DNA of 64,000 bases from Symbiodinium natans (GCA_905221605.1 CAJNDS010002079.1:1228501-1292500), one strand, 5' to 3'. Positions 46,185-55,800 are shown, counted from the stretch's first letter. Notes: generated by a model from the sequence alone, not told the origin. Translations and numbers: made by a program.

Positions 46185-46390
46185 GAGACGCCCTAGCTAT
46201 GATGCTAAGCCCAGTTCTCACATCCAATCCGCCCTCCCCTTCTTGCGCTTGTGAAGCCATTTCTCAACCTGTCACGTATCACAAGCTTTGTAGAACTCCA
46301 AACACAAACCGCCCCCGCCCCAACAATCCTGAACACATCCCAGCATCGCAACCACTTGCCAAGAGCCACGGCGAGTCCCATACACAATCC
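46185..46390. other. Unique stretch, no supported gene
   Basis: About 200 bases without repeat between CCCTAAA blocks. Both strands have short open frames, but none has convincing splice sites. Confidence 0.4.
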
Positions 46391-46517
46391 CAGAACCCTA
46401 AACCCTAAACCCTAAACCCTAAACCCTAAACCCTAAACCCTAACCCAGGTCGTTCCAGCTTGCGCGCACTCAGGGTTAAATGCCTTTGCTCTTTTTGATG
46501 CCTGGGTCTCTCTCCAG

Positions 46518-46700
46518 AGTTTTGGTTTACAGACAGTTCTTGTCCGACCTACCCGACGAACCATTCGTGGAAGTCGTCTCTGTAAAGCAAGCCGAGCAGG
46601 CCGGCAAGGCCAAGTCTCCAGATAGAGAACAAGTTCAACAAGGCGTTGGAGGGGTATGCGGACACAGCCGTGTGGTGGGACATGGCCTACCCCTCACGGC
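46518..46700 (+). CDS. Large exon with an internal one-base frame shift
   Basis: Acceptor GGTCTCTCTCCAG, donor GTAATT. The first part (carry 2) reads VLVYRQFLSDLPDEPFVEVV then SVKQAEQAGKAK. From about 46620 the neighbouring frame reads IENKFNKALEGYADTAVWWD then MAYPSR. Both parts look genuinely coding, so one base appears to be extra near 46615-46625. Function not recognised. Confidence 0.55.
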
Positions 46701-46985
46701 GTAATTGTCCGAGAGCCGGAACATGATCGCACCAGCTGGCCAACCTCGTGCGGCACGGAGGGTCCCAAACCACCATAGATTTAGGGTTTAGGGTTATCAG
46801 CACAGGGTTTTCGTGGGGTTACTCTGGTGTATGTATATAGGGGCCCGAAGGGAACACCATCAGTACTTATTCCGACCCCCATATGTTCCCATTCGCAACA
46901 TGTCCAACGACAAGAACGTATCCAAACCACATGCACATAGTTCAACCAGTCGCCAACAGAATGCCACCCAACCGCAATCCCAAAT
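46701..46985. other. Intron, mostly unique
   Basis: Short TTTAGGG piece near 46780; an open frame at 46813-47001 has no supporting splice sites. Confidence 0.4.
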
Positions 46986-46991
46986 CTTAGT

Positions 46992-47065
46992 AGCTGAATG
47001 AGTACAATTTACACTTGTTGGGATACTATAATTTTCTATAGAACTGAAAGTGTACACTTTCTGGG
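46992..47065. mobile_element. Repeat family M3, copy 1
   Basis: GCTGAATGAGTACA...TGGGATACTAT...TAGAACTGAAAGTGTACACTTT; the second copy is at 50466-50540. Confidence 0.75.
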
Positions 47066-47085
47066 GGCTTATGAACTCAGCAAGT

Positions 47086-47220
47086 ACCCCTAAACCCTAA
47101 ACCCTAAACCCTAAACCCTTATAAACCCTTATAAACCCTTATAAACCCTAAACCCTAAACCCTAAACCCTAAACCCTAAACCCTAAACCCTAAACCCTAA
47201 ACCCTAAACCCTAAACCCCG
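47086..47220. repeat. CCCTAAA array with CCCTTATAAA units
   Basis: CCCTAAA copies interrupted by three CCCTTATAAA decamers. Confidence 0.95.
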
Positions 47221-47387
47221 AACGGACTGCCATTTTTCGGAAGCCCGGTGGCTTGCTAGTTGTCTTGAACCTAATTAAGCCCCGAACTCTGAAACCCATA
47301 ACCTTAAACCCTAGACCCTAAACCCTAGACCCCTAAACCCTAAACCCTAAGACCCTAAACTTGATCCCGACAACCTGAACCCCAAAG

Positions 47388-47467
47388 ATGTTCCAGTAGG
47401 AAGTTCATCCAGTGGCGGCGGTAGCGCATCCATGACGGTCTCTTGCAGGAACTTTGTGGGGCTTGGG
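47388..47467 (+). CDS. Candidate exon
   Basis: Acceptor ACCCCAAAG, donor GTTTAC. One frame is open (carry 1): VPVGSSSSGGGSASMTVSCR then NFVGL. Confidence 0.35.
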
Positions 47468-47649
47468 GTTTACGTGGATTAGGGCTTGTAGGGTTTATGA
47501 GGGTTGGGGCTCGAGGGTTTGAGGGTTTAGGGGTTTATAGGGACTTGGCTTTAATGATAGGGCTTGTGAGGTTTGGGCCTTTAGGGCTCTATAAAGTTTA
47601 GGTTTTTAGGGTTTAGGGTTCAGGGTTTGGGGCTGAAAGTAAGGTCTAG

Positions 47650-47870
47650 ATCTAAGGGAACTCACGTGGTCCCTCAACATGGTTCCTGAATACGATCGCC
47701 TCCCTTTTTTGAAGGGCCCTGAGCTCTGAAGTATAGGCAGGCCCTTGGGTTTTCTAGGCACATAAGTAAGGGGTATGCAAGGGTTTCCCAAGGGCCCAAA
47801 TTAAGAGACAATGTAACTACCCTAAGATTATAGGGTCTAGGTGTTGGGGTTGAGGGTTCCACACCCGGGT
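47650..47870. mobile_element. M5-like foldback in intron
   Basis: Carries TGAAGTATAGGCAGGCCC, GGCACATAAGTAAGGGGTAT and related pieces, as at 7270 and 10025. The minus-strand frames here are incidental. Confidence 0.4.
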
Positions 47871-47999
47871 TCCGGATTCCCAGCCTGCAGGCAACAGTCG
47901 GTTTAAAGCAGAAAAGGGCTGCGGGCTTCGGGCTTAGGGCTTCTAGGGTTTAGGGCTTAGGGGGATTTCGGATCAAGGCTTAGGCTGTTTTAAAGTTTT

Positions 48000-48276
48000 G
48001 GAGCATACTAGGGCCGCAAGCACCCCAGATGATACTCTAAGTATCCCCCTTCTTGAAGGTACGCTTCAAGCTTGATACTCTGATGACTACATGTTCATGG
48101 TGTCCAGAGACAAGTGGCAAGATGAAGTCAACATCCCTGGTTGATGATTTCATTCAAGTGCCTACCTGGCGATGAACGTCGTTGGCATGCTATGAACGAG
48201 CTGGAGGACCTGAGACGAGTATGAGGCGTGGAGGAGCACAACCCTCATGAGAATTCTTTCCTCCTCCTGCTTCAAG
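48000..48276. other. Unique stretch with scattered coding-like pieces
   Basis: Contains FMVSRDKWQDEVNIPG (about 48099-48146) and YLAMNVVGM / MNELEDLRR in different frames just after. It could be two exon remnants with base errors, but boundaries could not be fixed. Confidence 0.3.
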
Positions 48277-48400
48277 GTGAAGTACGAGGCCGACTCCGGG
48301 GAGCTTGCGCAGGAGTCACTGCTCACTGCCGAGTCGCCGCCAGCAGCGAGAAGATCAGCAAGGGCTGGGTGGATATGGCCACGTCTTTCATGTCTCGGAG
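48277..48400 (+). CDS. Exon with an internal one-base frame shift
   Basis: Pyrimidine-rich lead and acceptor TGCTTCAAG; donor GTGGGT. The first part (carry 0) reads VKYEADSGELAQESLLTAES. From about 48335 another frame reads SSEKISKGWVDMATSFMSR. A single missing base near 48335 would unite them. Confidence 0.5.
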
Positions 48401-48537
48401 GTGGGTTATTCCCCAGGCCTGGGTTTTGCCCAACGTTGATTCTGGCTCCGTTTTGTGCGCAGCGCGAGACCGTGCAACGTGCGCAACACTTATACTGGCT
48501 CCGTTTTTTGCGCGCAACACGTTCCGTCTAGCGTGAC

Positions 48538-48577
48538 ATCTATACATATATACACATATACATATATATATATATCA
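48538..48577. repeat. (TA)n/(CATA)n microsatellite
   Basis: CATATATACACATATACATA and similar. Confidence 0.9.
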
Positions 48578-48921
48578 TGAATAATTTGGCTTGAAAGCCA
48601 TTCGGAATGGCTGAGGCTCACGGCCCTCCCAAACGCCCCTTGTAAGCCCTAGCTAACACCATGCATGTTCCCAGGGCGTGCGCACCCGTCCCCCCAAAAA
48701 AAACAGCATCGTGAATGCATGTAATTCCCCAAAGTCCTACAGCCCAAAGCCCCTTCGAATGCCTCAGACCCTATAAAACCTAAACCCCAGACAGTAACCC
48801 TTAGACCCTACAGCCCGGACTCAGACCCTGAACCCTAATGGCCAGAGGCCTGTGGCCCTGAACCCTGAACCCTGAACCCTAAACCCTAATCCCAAAAAGG
48901 CATCGCCAGAGAACCCCTAAG
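48578..48921. other. Spacer with CCCTGAA/CCCTAAA pieces
   Basis: Unique sequence to about 48770, then degenerate C-strand units to 48893. No supported exon. Confidence 0.5.
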
Positions 48922-48990
48922 GTAGAAGAGCTGATGGGGCAGCTACTTGAAACGTGGGCGCGGCGCGTTTCTGCTTTTGTCTTTCTTCTG
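48922..48990 (+). CDS. Gene G exon
   Basis: Acceptor CCCCTAAG, donor GTTTAGGG. 23 codons, carry 0>0: VEELMGQLLETWARRVSAFV then FLL; the end is hydrophobic and may enter a membrane. Confidence 0.5.
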
Positions 48991-49123
48991 GTTTAGGGTT
49001 TCGGGCTGACATTGGGTTTAGGGGAAGCTCCCTGAACCCTACACCCTAAATCCTAAACCCTAAACCCTAAACCCTAAACCCTAAACCCTAGACCCTAACC
49101 ACTCTCTGTTGAGATCCCAGCAG

Positions 49124-49267
49124 GGTCTGTTCTTCAATAGGGAGTTTTTAGGAGGGTCCCCCCCGCAAAGCCCATGTATGTTTTCCTCTTTATGGCTTCG
49201 CGACGAGGAGTCAACACATTCCCAGCCACCCCTGGCCTTAGACCTGAAAGAACTCCTTAAAGCCTAA
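49124..49267 (+). CDS. Gene G last exon, stop TAA
   Basis: Acceptor TCCCAGCAG. Carry 0 joins 48990; 47 codons, GLFFNREFLGGSPPQSPCMF then SSLWLRDEESTHSQPPLALD, LKELLKA and TAA. A donor at 49156 is an alternative end. Confidence 0.45.
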   Translation, partial: GLFFNREFLGGSPPQSPCMFSSLWLRDEESTHSQPPLALDLKELLKA

Positions 49268-49274
49268 ACCCTGA

Positions 49275-49377
49275 AATGTTCCCTTATACTAATACTAAGA
49301 GCTCCTTAACAGGGATTATAGTAGGGGGTACTATAATCCCCATTAAGGACTGTTAGTATAAGGGGGAACATCCCAAC
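49275..49377. mobile_element. Foldback element, family M1
   Basis: AATGTTCCCTTATACTAA...GGATTATAGTAGGGGG and GTACTATAATCC...TTAGTATAAGGGGGAACATC. Confidence 0.8.
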
Positions 49378-49745
49378 CTGAACCCGAAACCCTCTTCTTG
49401 GTATGGCTTGGTGGCCCACGAGTGTGGTTTGGAAGCTAACCCCCGAACCCCTCAACCTTTAAGCCCGAAACTCCGAGCATCCTCAACCCCTCAACCCTAA
49501 GCCCCAAACGCTTTTGTAGACATGAACCCACCTCCATGCAATGATTGAAGCTGCATGAGGGCCCATCTTCGCCTTTCCCCATTCAATATCCTCCCAAGCC
49601 TTCGCCATGTACCCTAAACCCTAAACCCCAAGCCAGCTTTCCTAAACCCTAAACGCCAAGCCAGCTACCCTGAGCCCTAAACCAAACCCTATACCCTTAG
49701 GCCTTACCTGAAATGTGTCTGCCCCACTGTCCCTGACCATGACAG
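49378..49745. other. Spacer with CCCTAAA pieces
   Basis: C-strand units near 49480 and 49610-49695, including a local duplication around CCAAGCCAGCT. No supported exon. Confidence 0.5.
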
Positions 49746-49793
49746 GTTAGACAAGGGCGAGGACTGGGTGGCTGAACCCCTGAACCAGACAGG
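49746..49793 (+). CDS. Candidate exon
   Basis: Acceptor CATGACAG, donor GTTTAG. Carry 2 frame: LDKGEDWVAEPLNQT. CCCTAAA-like left and TTTAG right. Confidence 0.4.
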
Positions 49794-50277
49794 GTTTAGT
49801 GCTTAGGTTTCAGGGTTCTGGGTTTTATTCGAGTTGGTTTGGGGACAAATCTTCAAATGCATGGTCCTCGACATCCCGATATAATCCTGCTTACCCATAG
49901 ATTTTTGTTGTAGGGCCCCCAAACCCAAAACCCGAAGCCCTAGAACCAACTAAGCCGTACTTCCAGAGACGACAGCAAACACCGAAGCCACAACTTCTGT
50001 TATAAACCCATCGGAGCCCCCTAAACCCTAAACCCTAAACCCTAAACCCTGATATCCCAAAAAGGGCCTTCAGATCAACCCCCCCGACCACCGCTTCAAC
50101 GCCCTAGAGCACCGCCCTAGAGCCACAGAAGCCCTCAGGACTAAGATGCCCTAAACCCGAAGATTCTGCATTGCCTCACTTAAGAATCCTCTAAAGCATA
50201 GCATACCCTTTGCAGTCAAGCATACCCAACGCTGCAACCATGGGATGGAACCTTCTCAGATTCTTGTGTAGTTTCAG

Positions 50278-50354
50278 TGGGGTTGTCTTCAACAAGCATA
50301 CTGCTCAAGATCTGACTCCGCTGGGCAGCTGGACCAGCGTCTGGTCATGGGAAG
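50278..50354 (+). CDS. Candidate exon
   Basis: Acceptor TAGTTTCAG, donor GTTAAG. Carry 2>1: GVVFNKHTAQDLTPLGSWTS then VWSWE. The carry-0 frame (WGCLQQAYCSRSDSAGQLDQ) is also open. Confidence 0.4.
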
Positions 50355-50373
50355 GTTAAGTCCTCCAGGGGAC

Positions 50374-50649
50374 ACTTGGAGGTTCAGGGTACGTATGACC
50401 CAACTATACGTGTAGTTCTATTCCACGTAGAAGCCCCTTAAGTACGCTAGTAGGGTTATCTTAGTGCTGAATGAGTACACTTCACATGTTTGGGATACGA
50501 TCATCCCCTTTAGAACTGAAAGTGTGCACTTTTGGAGGGCTTCTAGGGTTTAGGGTTTAGGGTTTAGGGTTTAGGGTTTAGGAACTCAGCCACTAAGTTA
50601 GGATAAGTGCAGTTCGAGTTGGGTTACTAAGTACCCTGAACCTCCAAGC
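50374..50649. mobile_element. M2 foldback carrying a nested M3 copy and a TTTAGGG block
   Basis: CTTGGAGGTTCAGGGTACGT at the left and ACTAAGTACCCTGAACCTCC at the right. Inside lie the M3 sequence (50466-50540) and six TTTAGGG copies (50545-50580), so insertion into an existing element is likely. Confidence 0.75.
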
Positions 50650-50675
50650 GGTCTTCAGCATTTTTCTTCCGTGAG

Positions 50676-50734
50676 GATGCCGATCAGGGTGCTCTGATTG
50701 ATCTCCTCGGATTCGAGGCTGCGAGGGCTTCAGG
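50676..50734 (+). CDS. Candidate exon
   Basis: Acceptor TTTTTCTTCCGTGAG, donor GTGTCA. Carry 0>2: DADQGALIDLLGFEAARAS. It follows an M2 element closely. Confidence 0.5.
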
Positions 50735-51079
50735 GTGTCAGGGGCCGTTTTGGTAGACCAGTGCACTGTTTTTTGGGGTTCTGGGTTCCCTTAGAAAGCA
50801 ATAGCAACCTAAAAGGGGATACCCTTATTCCACTAAGTTTACTGGGCCACCCAGCTTGTTGGGGGATTGCGACTCTCGAAACTTTTCTGCTTAAGGGGGG
50901 TGTCGGGTATAGGGATTTTGCCTTGTAGGATCCGAAGCCTAAGCCCCCAAACCCAGAAACCCCAAATCTTATCCCCCAGAGCCCTGAAAACCCCAACGGG
51001 CCTGAAAACACCTTGTATGAACCCCTGAGCAAGACGCTATGCCTAAAGCCCCCCAACGCTCCCCTCTAAACCCTACAAA

Positions 51080-51235
51080 ACCCTAAACCCCGAACTCCTA
51101 AACCCTAAGCCCTCAGCCCTCAGCCCTAAGCCCTAAACCCTAAACCCGAAACCCTAAACCCTAAACCCTAAACCCTAAACCCTAAACCCTAAACCCTAAA
51201 CCCTAAACCCTAAACCCTAAACCCTAAACCCCAAG
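51080..51235. repeat. CCCTAAA array
   Basis: About twenty copies, some CCCTCAG and CCCTAAG. Confidence 0.95.
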
Positions 51236-51248
51236 CCAAGCTCTTGAG

Positions 51249-51314
51249 GCCTTCGAGTTCGTCGGTCAGCTCATCGACCGGCGTGCCAGCATCCTCGAGG
51301 ACTTCCGAAGCTAG
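51249..51314 (+). CDS. Candidate last exon, stop TAG
   Basis: Acceptor GCTCTTGAG. Carry 0: AFEFVGQLIDRRASILEDFR then S and TAG (51312-51314). TTTGGGG/TTTAGGG repeat starts about 25 bases after the stop. Confidence 0.5.
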   Translation, partial: AFEFVGQLIDRRASILEDFRS

Positions 51315-51762
51315 TTCTCTAAACTAGAGTTTGGGGTTAGAGTTTAGGGTTTAGGGTTTAGGGTTTAGGGTTTAGGGTTTAGGGTTTGGGGTTTGGGGTT
51401 TGGGGGTTTGGGGTTTGGGGTTTGGGGTTTAGGGTTTGGGGTTTGGGGTTTGGGGTTTAGGGTTTGGGGTTTAGGGTTTGGGGTTTGGGGTTTAGGGTTT
51501 GGGGTTTGGGGTTTGGGGTTTAGGGTTTGGGGTTTGGGGTTTAGGGTTTGGGGTTTGGGGTTTAGGGTTTAGGGTTTGGGGTTTGGGGTTTGGGGTTTAG
51601 GGTTTAGGGTTTAGGGTTTAGGGTTTGGGGTGTGGGGTTTGGGGTTTAGGGTTTAGGGTGGGGGTTTATAGTCCACGGGCCCAAGGGACACGGTTTTCCC
51701 CCTCAACAGCATTGTCGTACGGCGATCACTTCTCAGCTAGTTCTCTAAACCAGAGTTTGGGG
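51308..51762. repeat. 30-bp segment repeated 425 bp apart
   Basis: AGCTAGTTCTCTAAAC(T/C)AGAG plus TTTGGGGTT occurs at about 51308 and 51733, on either side of a G-strand array. The first copy includes the stop codon of the exon above. Confidence 0.8.
51340..51660. repeat. TTTGGGG/TTTAGGG array
   Basis: About 45 heptamers with TTTGGGG the more common unit. Confidence 0.95.
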
Positions 51763-52511
51763 TTTAGGGTTTGGGGGATTGGGGGTTGGGTTTTTGTTTT
51801 AAAGGGTGCCAGCTTATCATGGGTACCCAGAAAGGGACCCTCGTGTAGGAAACTACCCATATCTTGGGGGAGATTTTGGGAGGTTTTGGAGGTCTTTTGG
51901 TTATGGAAACCTCTTTGGGTGTTTTGGAGCGTTTTGGGCTGGAGGGCCCCATGGGTGCCAGTTAGGGCTTAGGGTTTAGGGTTTAGGGTTTAGGGTTTAG
52001 GGTTTAGGGTTTAGGGTTTAGGGTTTAGGGTTTAGGGTTTACATTAGGGTTTCGTTTTTCGGGTATAGCAAGGACCCAGAGTAGGCCCTTGTTCACTTGT
52101 TTAGGGTATGGGTTCCCTTATAAACCCCCCTTGGTGTAGGTATAGCCAATTTATAAGCCCCTTTAAGCAACTGGTTGAAGTTACACTTTGTGGTCTTTCG
52201 ATTTTTGGTGGGGGGGGGGGGAGGACCTCAAACTGAGGGTATATGAGTCTTTGTTACGTATGAATCTCTCTCCTAGCCCAAACCCCCGATCCCTAAACCC
52301 TACACCCCTGGACTCTAAACTCTATCAACCCTAGCCCCCCCAACCCAAACACTACCCAGCTATCTCGAATACATGATGCCCCGGGCAGGATCGCAAACCC
52401 TAAACCCTAATCCCTAGACCCTAGACCCTAAGACCCTAAGACCCTAAGACCCTTAGACCCGAACCCTAAACCCCTAAAACCCTATACCCGATGAACTCTA
52501 AACCCCTGAAG
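51665..52511. other. Repeat and unique spacer
   Basis: Unique sequence 51665-51960 (open on both strands, unconvincing), TTTAGGG block 51965-52040, unique 52045-52290 with a G run, then C-strand units 52395-52500 including CCCTAAGA octamers. Confidence 0.5.
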
Positions 52512-52590
52512 GACTGGATAGAGTTGAAGCGGCAAGCTTCAGACATCATAACCAAGCAGGCTGGCCCACGCTCAGGGCTTATACCTGGAG
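52512..52590 (+). CDS. Candidate exon ending in an M2 element
   Basis: Acceptor CCCTGAAG. Carry 0: DWIELKRQASDIITKQAGPR then SGLI. The first GT available as donor is inside the left end of the adjacent M2 element (GGAG/GTTCATGG). Confidence 0.45.
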
Positions 52591-52689
52591 GTTCATGGTA
52601 CTTCGTAACTCAAATTTAGCTGCACCTATAACCTAAGTGGGTTATGACTACACTTGTAATTGGTTACCACGTGCCCTGAACCTCCAAGT
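52585..52689. mobile_element. Foldback element, family M2
   Basis: CTGGAGGTTCATGGTAC and GTGCCCTGAACCTCCAAG, followed by TAG. Confidence 0.75.
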
Positions 52690-52853
52690 AGGGCTTTTGA
52701 AGACGATGTGTGCGAAGGATGTAGGGTTTGGGGCTTAGGTTTGGGGTTTAGGGCTTGGGGTTTAGGGTTTGGGGTTTAGGGTTTGGGGTTTAGGGTTTAG
52801 GGCTTAGGAGCTCTCACGTTGTGGTGGCCCTCCCCCCCCCTTCCCCACCCAAG

Positions 52854-52903
52854 CGTCTCGGAGCAGTCATGGCTGCAGAGGGGCATCTTTTCTCCCAACC
52901 CCT
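52854..52903 (+). CDS. Possible exon
   Basis: Acceptor CCCCACCCAAG after C-rich sequence; RLGAVMAAEGHLFSQP. No clear donor. Confidence 0.25.
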
Positions 52904-53253
52904 ACACCCAAAAACCAAAACCCAAACGCAGAGACACCCCTACCCCCTAAGCCCTAAACCCCCGAAACCCTGAATCCGGTCCTCCTAAACCCTAAACCCA
53001 GGCCCCAAACCCCTACAGAGCCCCAAGTCATACCTGCAGCTTGGTATACCTGCCTAAAACCCTCAAACCCTTCAACGCTGAACCACTGCAGCACTAGACC
53101 CAGGGATCCCCAGAAAGCACTGGCCGAGCTCTCGAAACCCCAGCCCCTGAACACCCTCAACCCCTAAACCCCTAAACCTAAACCCTAAACCCTAAACCCC
53201 TAATTCCCTAAATCCCTAAATCTCTAAACCCCTAAATCCCTAAACCGAAACAG

Positions 53254-53301
53254 GGGCAATCCGCAGCTGCCGCGGCGATCCTGGGTCAAGATCAGTTCTC
53301 T
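53254..53301 (+). CDS. Candidate exon
   Basis: Acceptor CGAAACAG, donor GTGGCT. 16 codons, carry 0>0: GQSAAAAAILGQDQFS. Joins the next island in phase. Confidence 0.4.
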
Positions 53302-53790
53302 GTGGCTTAGGGTTTTGATTTGAGGCTTTAGGGTATAGGGTTTAGGGTTTTAGGGTTTAGGGTTTAGGGTTTTGAGGCCTCAGGGGGGGCTTATTAGGGG
53401 ATTTTTGCGGGCTTTCGGGCTGATTAAGGGACTTGGGGTTTAGGGTTTTAGAGTTTAGGGCTTTCGAGGCTTTAGGGGCTTGTGGGGTTTTGTGGTTTTC
53501 GGGCCTTTGGGGCGCTCGGGGGCTGAGGGTTATATTGAGGGTTTGGGGTTTGGCGTTGGGGTTTTCGGGGTTTGGGGCCCCAGTTGGTTAACGGCTGAAA
53601 ACCTCTCTAGTCTGGGGATCTGTCTTTGAACCCTGATCTCTATTTTTGGCCCGAACATGGTTTACGGACTATTCCTTAGACCCTTTGCCCGAAATGCTTA
53701 CAGTTTATTGGGGTTTACTAAGCCTTAGCTCCGAGTAAACAAAGGCTAAACCCTAAACCCCAAACCCTAAACCCGATCTCCAGGCTATAG
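53302..53790. other. Intron: degenerate TTTAGGG tract and unique spacer
   Basis: G-strand units to about 53580, then about 170 bases of unique AT-richer sequence, a short CCCTAAA block and CCAGGCTATAG. Confidence 0.6.
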
Positions 53791-53887
53791 GCAGAGCGCA
53801 TGTTTTTGCTGCCACAGTCCCGCAAGTTCAGGAAGCCGCAGCAGCGTGGAGCCAGCTTTGGCACCCGTCTCGGTGAAAGCTTCCGGG
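53791..53887 (+). CDS. Candidate exon resembling the start of ribosomal protein uL16
   Basis: Acceptor GGCTATAG, donor GTTTAGGG. Carry 0>1: AERMFLLPQSRKFRKPQQRG then ASFGTRLGESFR. The LLP...KFRK..RG pattern is like the N-terminus of bacterial-type uL16 (MLLPK..KFRK..RG), usual in plastid or mitochondrial ribosomes. Two other frames are partly open and the rest of uL16 was not found, so the assignment is tentative. Confidence 0.4.
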
Positions 53888-53990
53888 GTTTAGGGTTTAG
53901 GGTTTAGGGTTTAGGGTTTAGGGTTTAGGGTTCAGGGTTTAGGGTTTAGGGTCTAGGGTTTAGGGCTTGGGGGGAAGGGATTAAGGTTCA
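53888..53990. repeat. TTTAGGG block
   Basis: About ten copies from the donor onward. Confidence 0.95.
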
Positions 53991-54264
53991 GGGTTTAGGG
54001 CTTAGGCTTCTTAAGATTCGGCTTTCTTATTTGGGGGCCTAGGGTTTAGGGCCCTGCGTGAAGGTTCTGTGGCATGTATGTCCGAAGCCACGAGTGGGGC
54101 AAGTAATTAGTGTTACAATGAGGCTTCTTAAGTAGTGGTTTTTTTGAAGGAAGAGTCAGAGACAAGCAGATTTATGGTGGCGTCGGGTTTCAGGGCAGCT
54201 TTGGCGCATGCCATCTTGATGCCAATACCCCAAACGCTAAACCCTAAACCCTAAACCTTCGCAG

Positions 54265-54339
54265 CTGCCCCACCGTTTACTTCAGTTAAGTGTATGAGGA
54301 TGGGCTTAGGGATGCAGAGTCAAACCCCAGGCTGGTTCT
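54265..54339 (+). CDS. Possible exon
   Basis: Acceptor ACCTTCGCAG. Carry 1 (matches 53887): APPFTSVKCMRMGLGMQSQT then PGWF. Donor GTGTCC. The RMG.G...W pattern faintly recalls a later uL16 motif, but the connection is weak. Confidence 0.25.
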
Positions 54340-54419
54340 GTGTCCGGAAGGGATTAGGATTTCGGAATTAGGGTTTAGGATTTAGGGTTTGGGGTTTAGG
54401 GTTTAGGGTTTAGATGTTC

Positions 54420-55670
54420 AGAGCCAGTTCTAATTGCTTTTGTGGTAGGAGGGATGTATGCAGCACATGGGTTAGAGCATTCTGTTGGGCTCTTTCTAGC
54501 CCCACTTGTATGTACTCATGAAAAGCGTTCTTCAGGGAGGGGTGATGGTGTACTGAGAACTAGAAGGCGGGGGGGGTGGCTGCCATGGCAATACCACGGT
54601 TCCTCATGCGCAGCCATGAAGGCTCAGGTGTTAGCTAAGGCAACTGACCACATCCTCATGTTCTTGCTTGTATGATTTGGTCCGTCCAGATCTATCGCGA
54701 TCTTTAAATTGCGAAATCAGATACAAAGGCAGAACCTCATCTAACAGTTGCTTATGAACAGGAGTTCTTCGAAACCCCATGGATGGGTTCTTAGCAACAT
54801 ACATTTTTCGGTTGGAAAGTCGAACGCAAGATATCAGAAACAGCTCCCATGAAACCTATATAGAACGTTTCCTACATATGCGTATTGCTTTCGGTATTTA
54901 GTAACAAAACAATGAGGCAATCGCTTTTTGATTAGCGAAAACACGGAAAAATGGGTTAACACGCAGCCGCATCTGTTTGGCGACCAGCTTCGCATCGTGC
55001 TCGGCCGCAGTCTAGCAGGACTGTTTGTTGCAAGTCCCGTCTTTTTGGGGGGTTTAGTTGTCCGGGTTCTTGAGCTTGACGTTTTTAGGTTGTATTATTG
55101 TGTTCTTTTTGGACGACGGTGTTGGGGCTTAGGTTGCTTTTGGTGTTATTGTCAGGGTCCATTGGCTTTAGGGCGTTATCGGGTGTAGGTTTTGATTTGG
55201 GGAATGGTGTTTACCTCCTGCAGTCAAATTTTCATTGAAGATGAAAGTAGGGGTGAGTGTTTAGAATTTAGGCTCCGATTTCAGGGATTTGGTCGTTCCC
55301 AATTTGCGGTCGAAGGTCTTCCGAGTGTCAAAAGGAACCTGCAGGATCCCAAAACTTCCCCCCTCTTTGTCCCTTGGGTTGCATCGGGTATTTCAGTGAT
55401 AGAATAACCTTAAGAATCCAAAGCCTCGATTTTTGTAGGTTACCTAAGCATCCTATCAGGGCTTGGTATAGAAATAACTGACAAAAAAAGTATACCTTAG
55501 GTTTGGGGTTCCAAGGAAGGGCTCACAACTTCGGTGGCCCATGCTTGAAGGTTTATACTGGAAAGGCTTACAAGTGTTTATAAGGGTTTGTACAGGTGCA
55601 TAAGGGCTTATAAGGGACATTGACGTTTTTATATGGATGTTCAGAAGGGTTTATAAGGGCACGCGTTGAG
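54420..55670. other. 1.25-kb region without telomere-like repeat
   Basis: The longest non-repeat stretch outside the LTR element. It has open frames at 54442-54675 (GMYAAHGLEHSVGLFLAPLV) and 54928-55188, and a small exon-like piece 55224-55246 (CTCCTGCAG acceptor, QIFIEDE, donor GTAGGG). No frame is convincing as a gene. It may be an inserted element or an intergenic region. Confidence 0.4.
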
Positions 55671-55752
55671 TGGCCGATGTAGGGACCGATGGTGACCCTG
55701 ATGAATGTGCACATGACATCGCACCCCGCCGCTATCTCGGCGAAAGACTACA
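55671..55752 (+). CDS. Candidate exon, strand and frame uncertain
   Basis: Two + strand frames are open (DVGTDGDPDECAHDIAPRRY, and MVTLMNVHMTSHPAAISAKD ending YT-TAA). The minus strand (CDVMCTFIRVTIGPYIGHST) is open as well. CCCTAAA follows at once. Confidence 0.3.
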
Positions 55753-55754
55753 CT

Positions 55755-55800
55755 TAACCCTAAACCCTAAACCCTAAACCCTAAACCCTAAACCCTAAAC
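55755..55800. repeat. CCCTAAA block
   Basis: Six copies. Confidence 0.9.
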
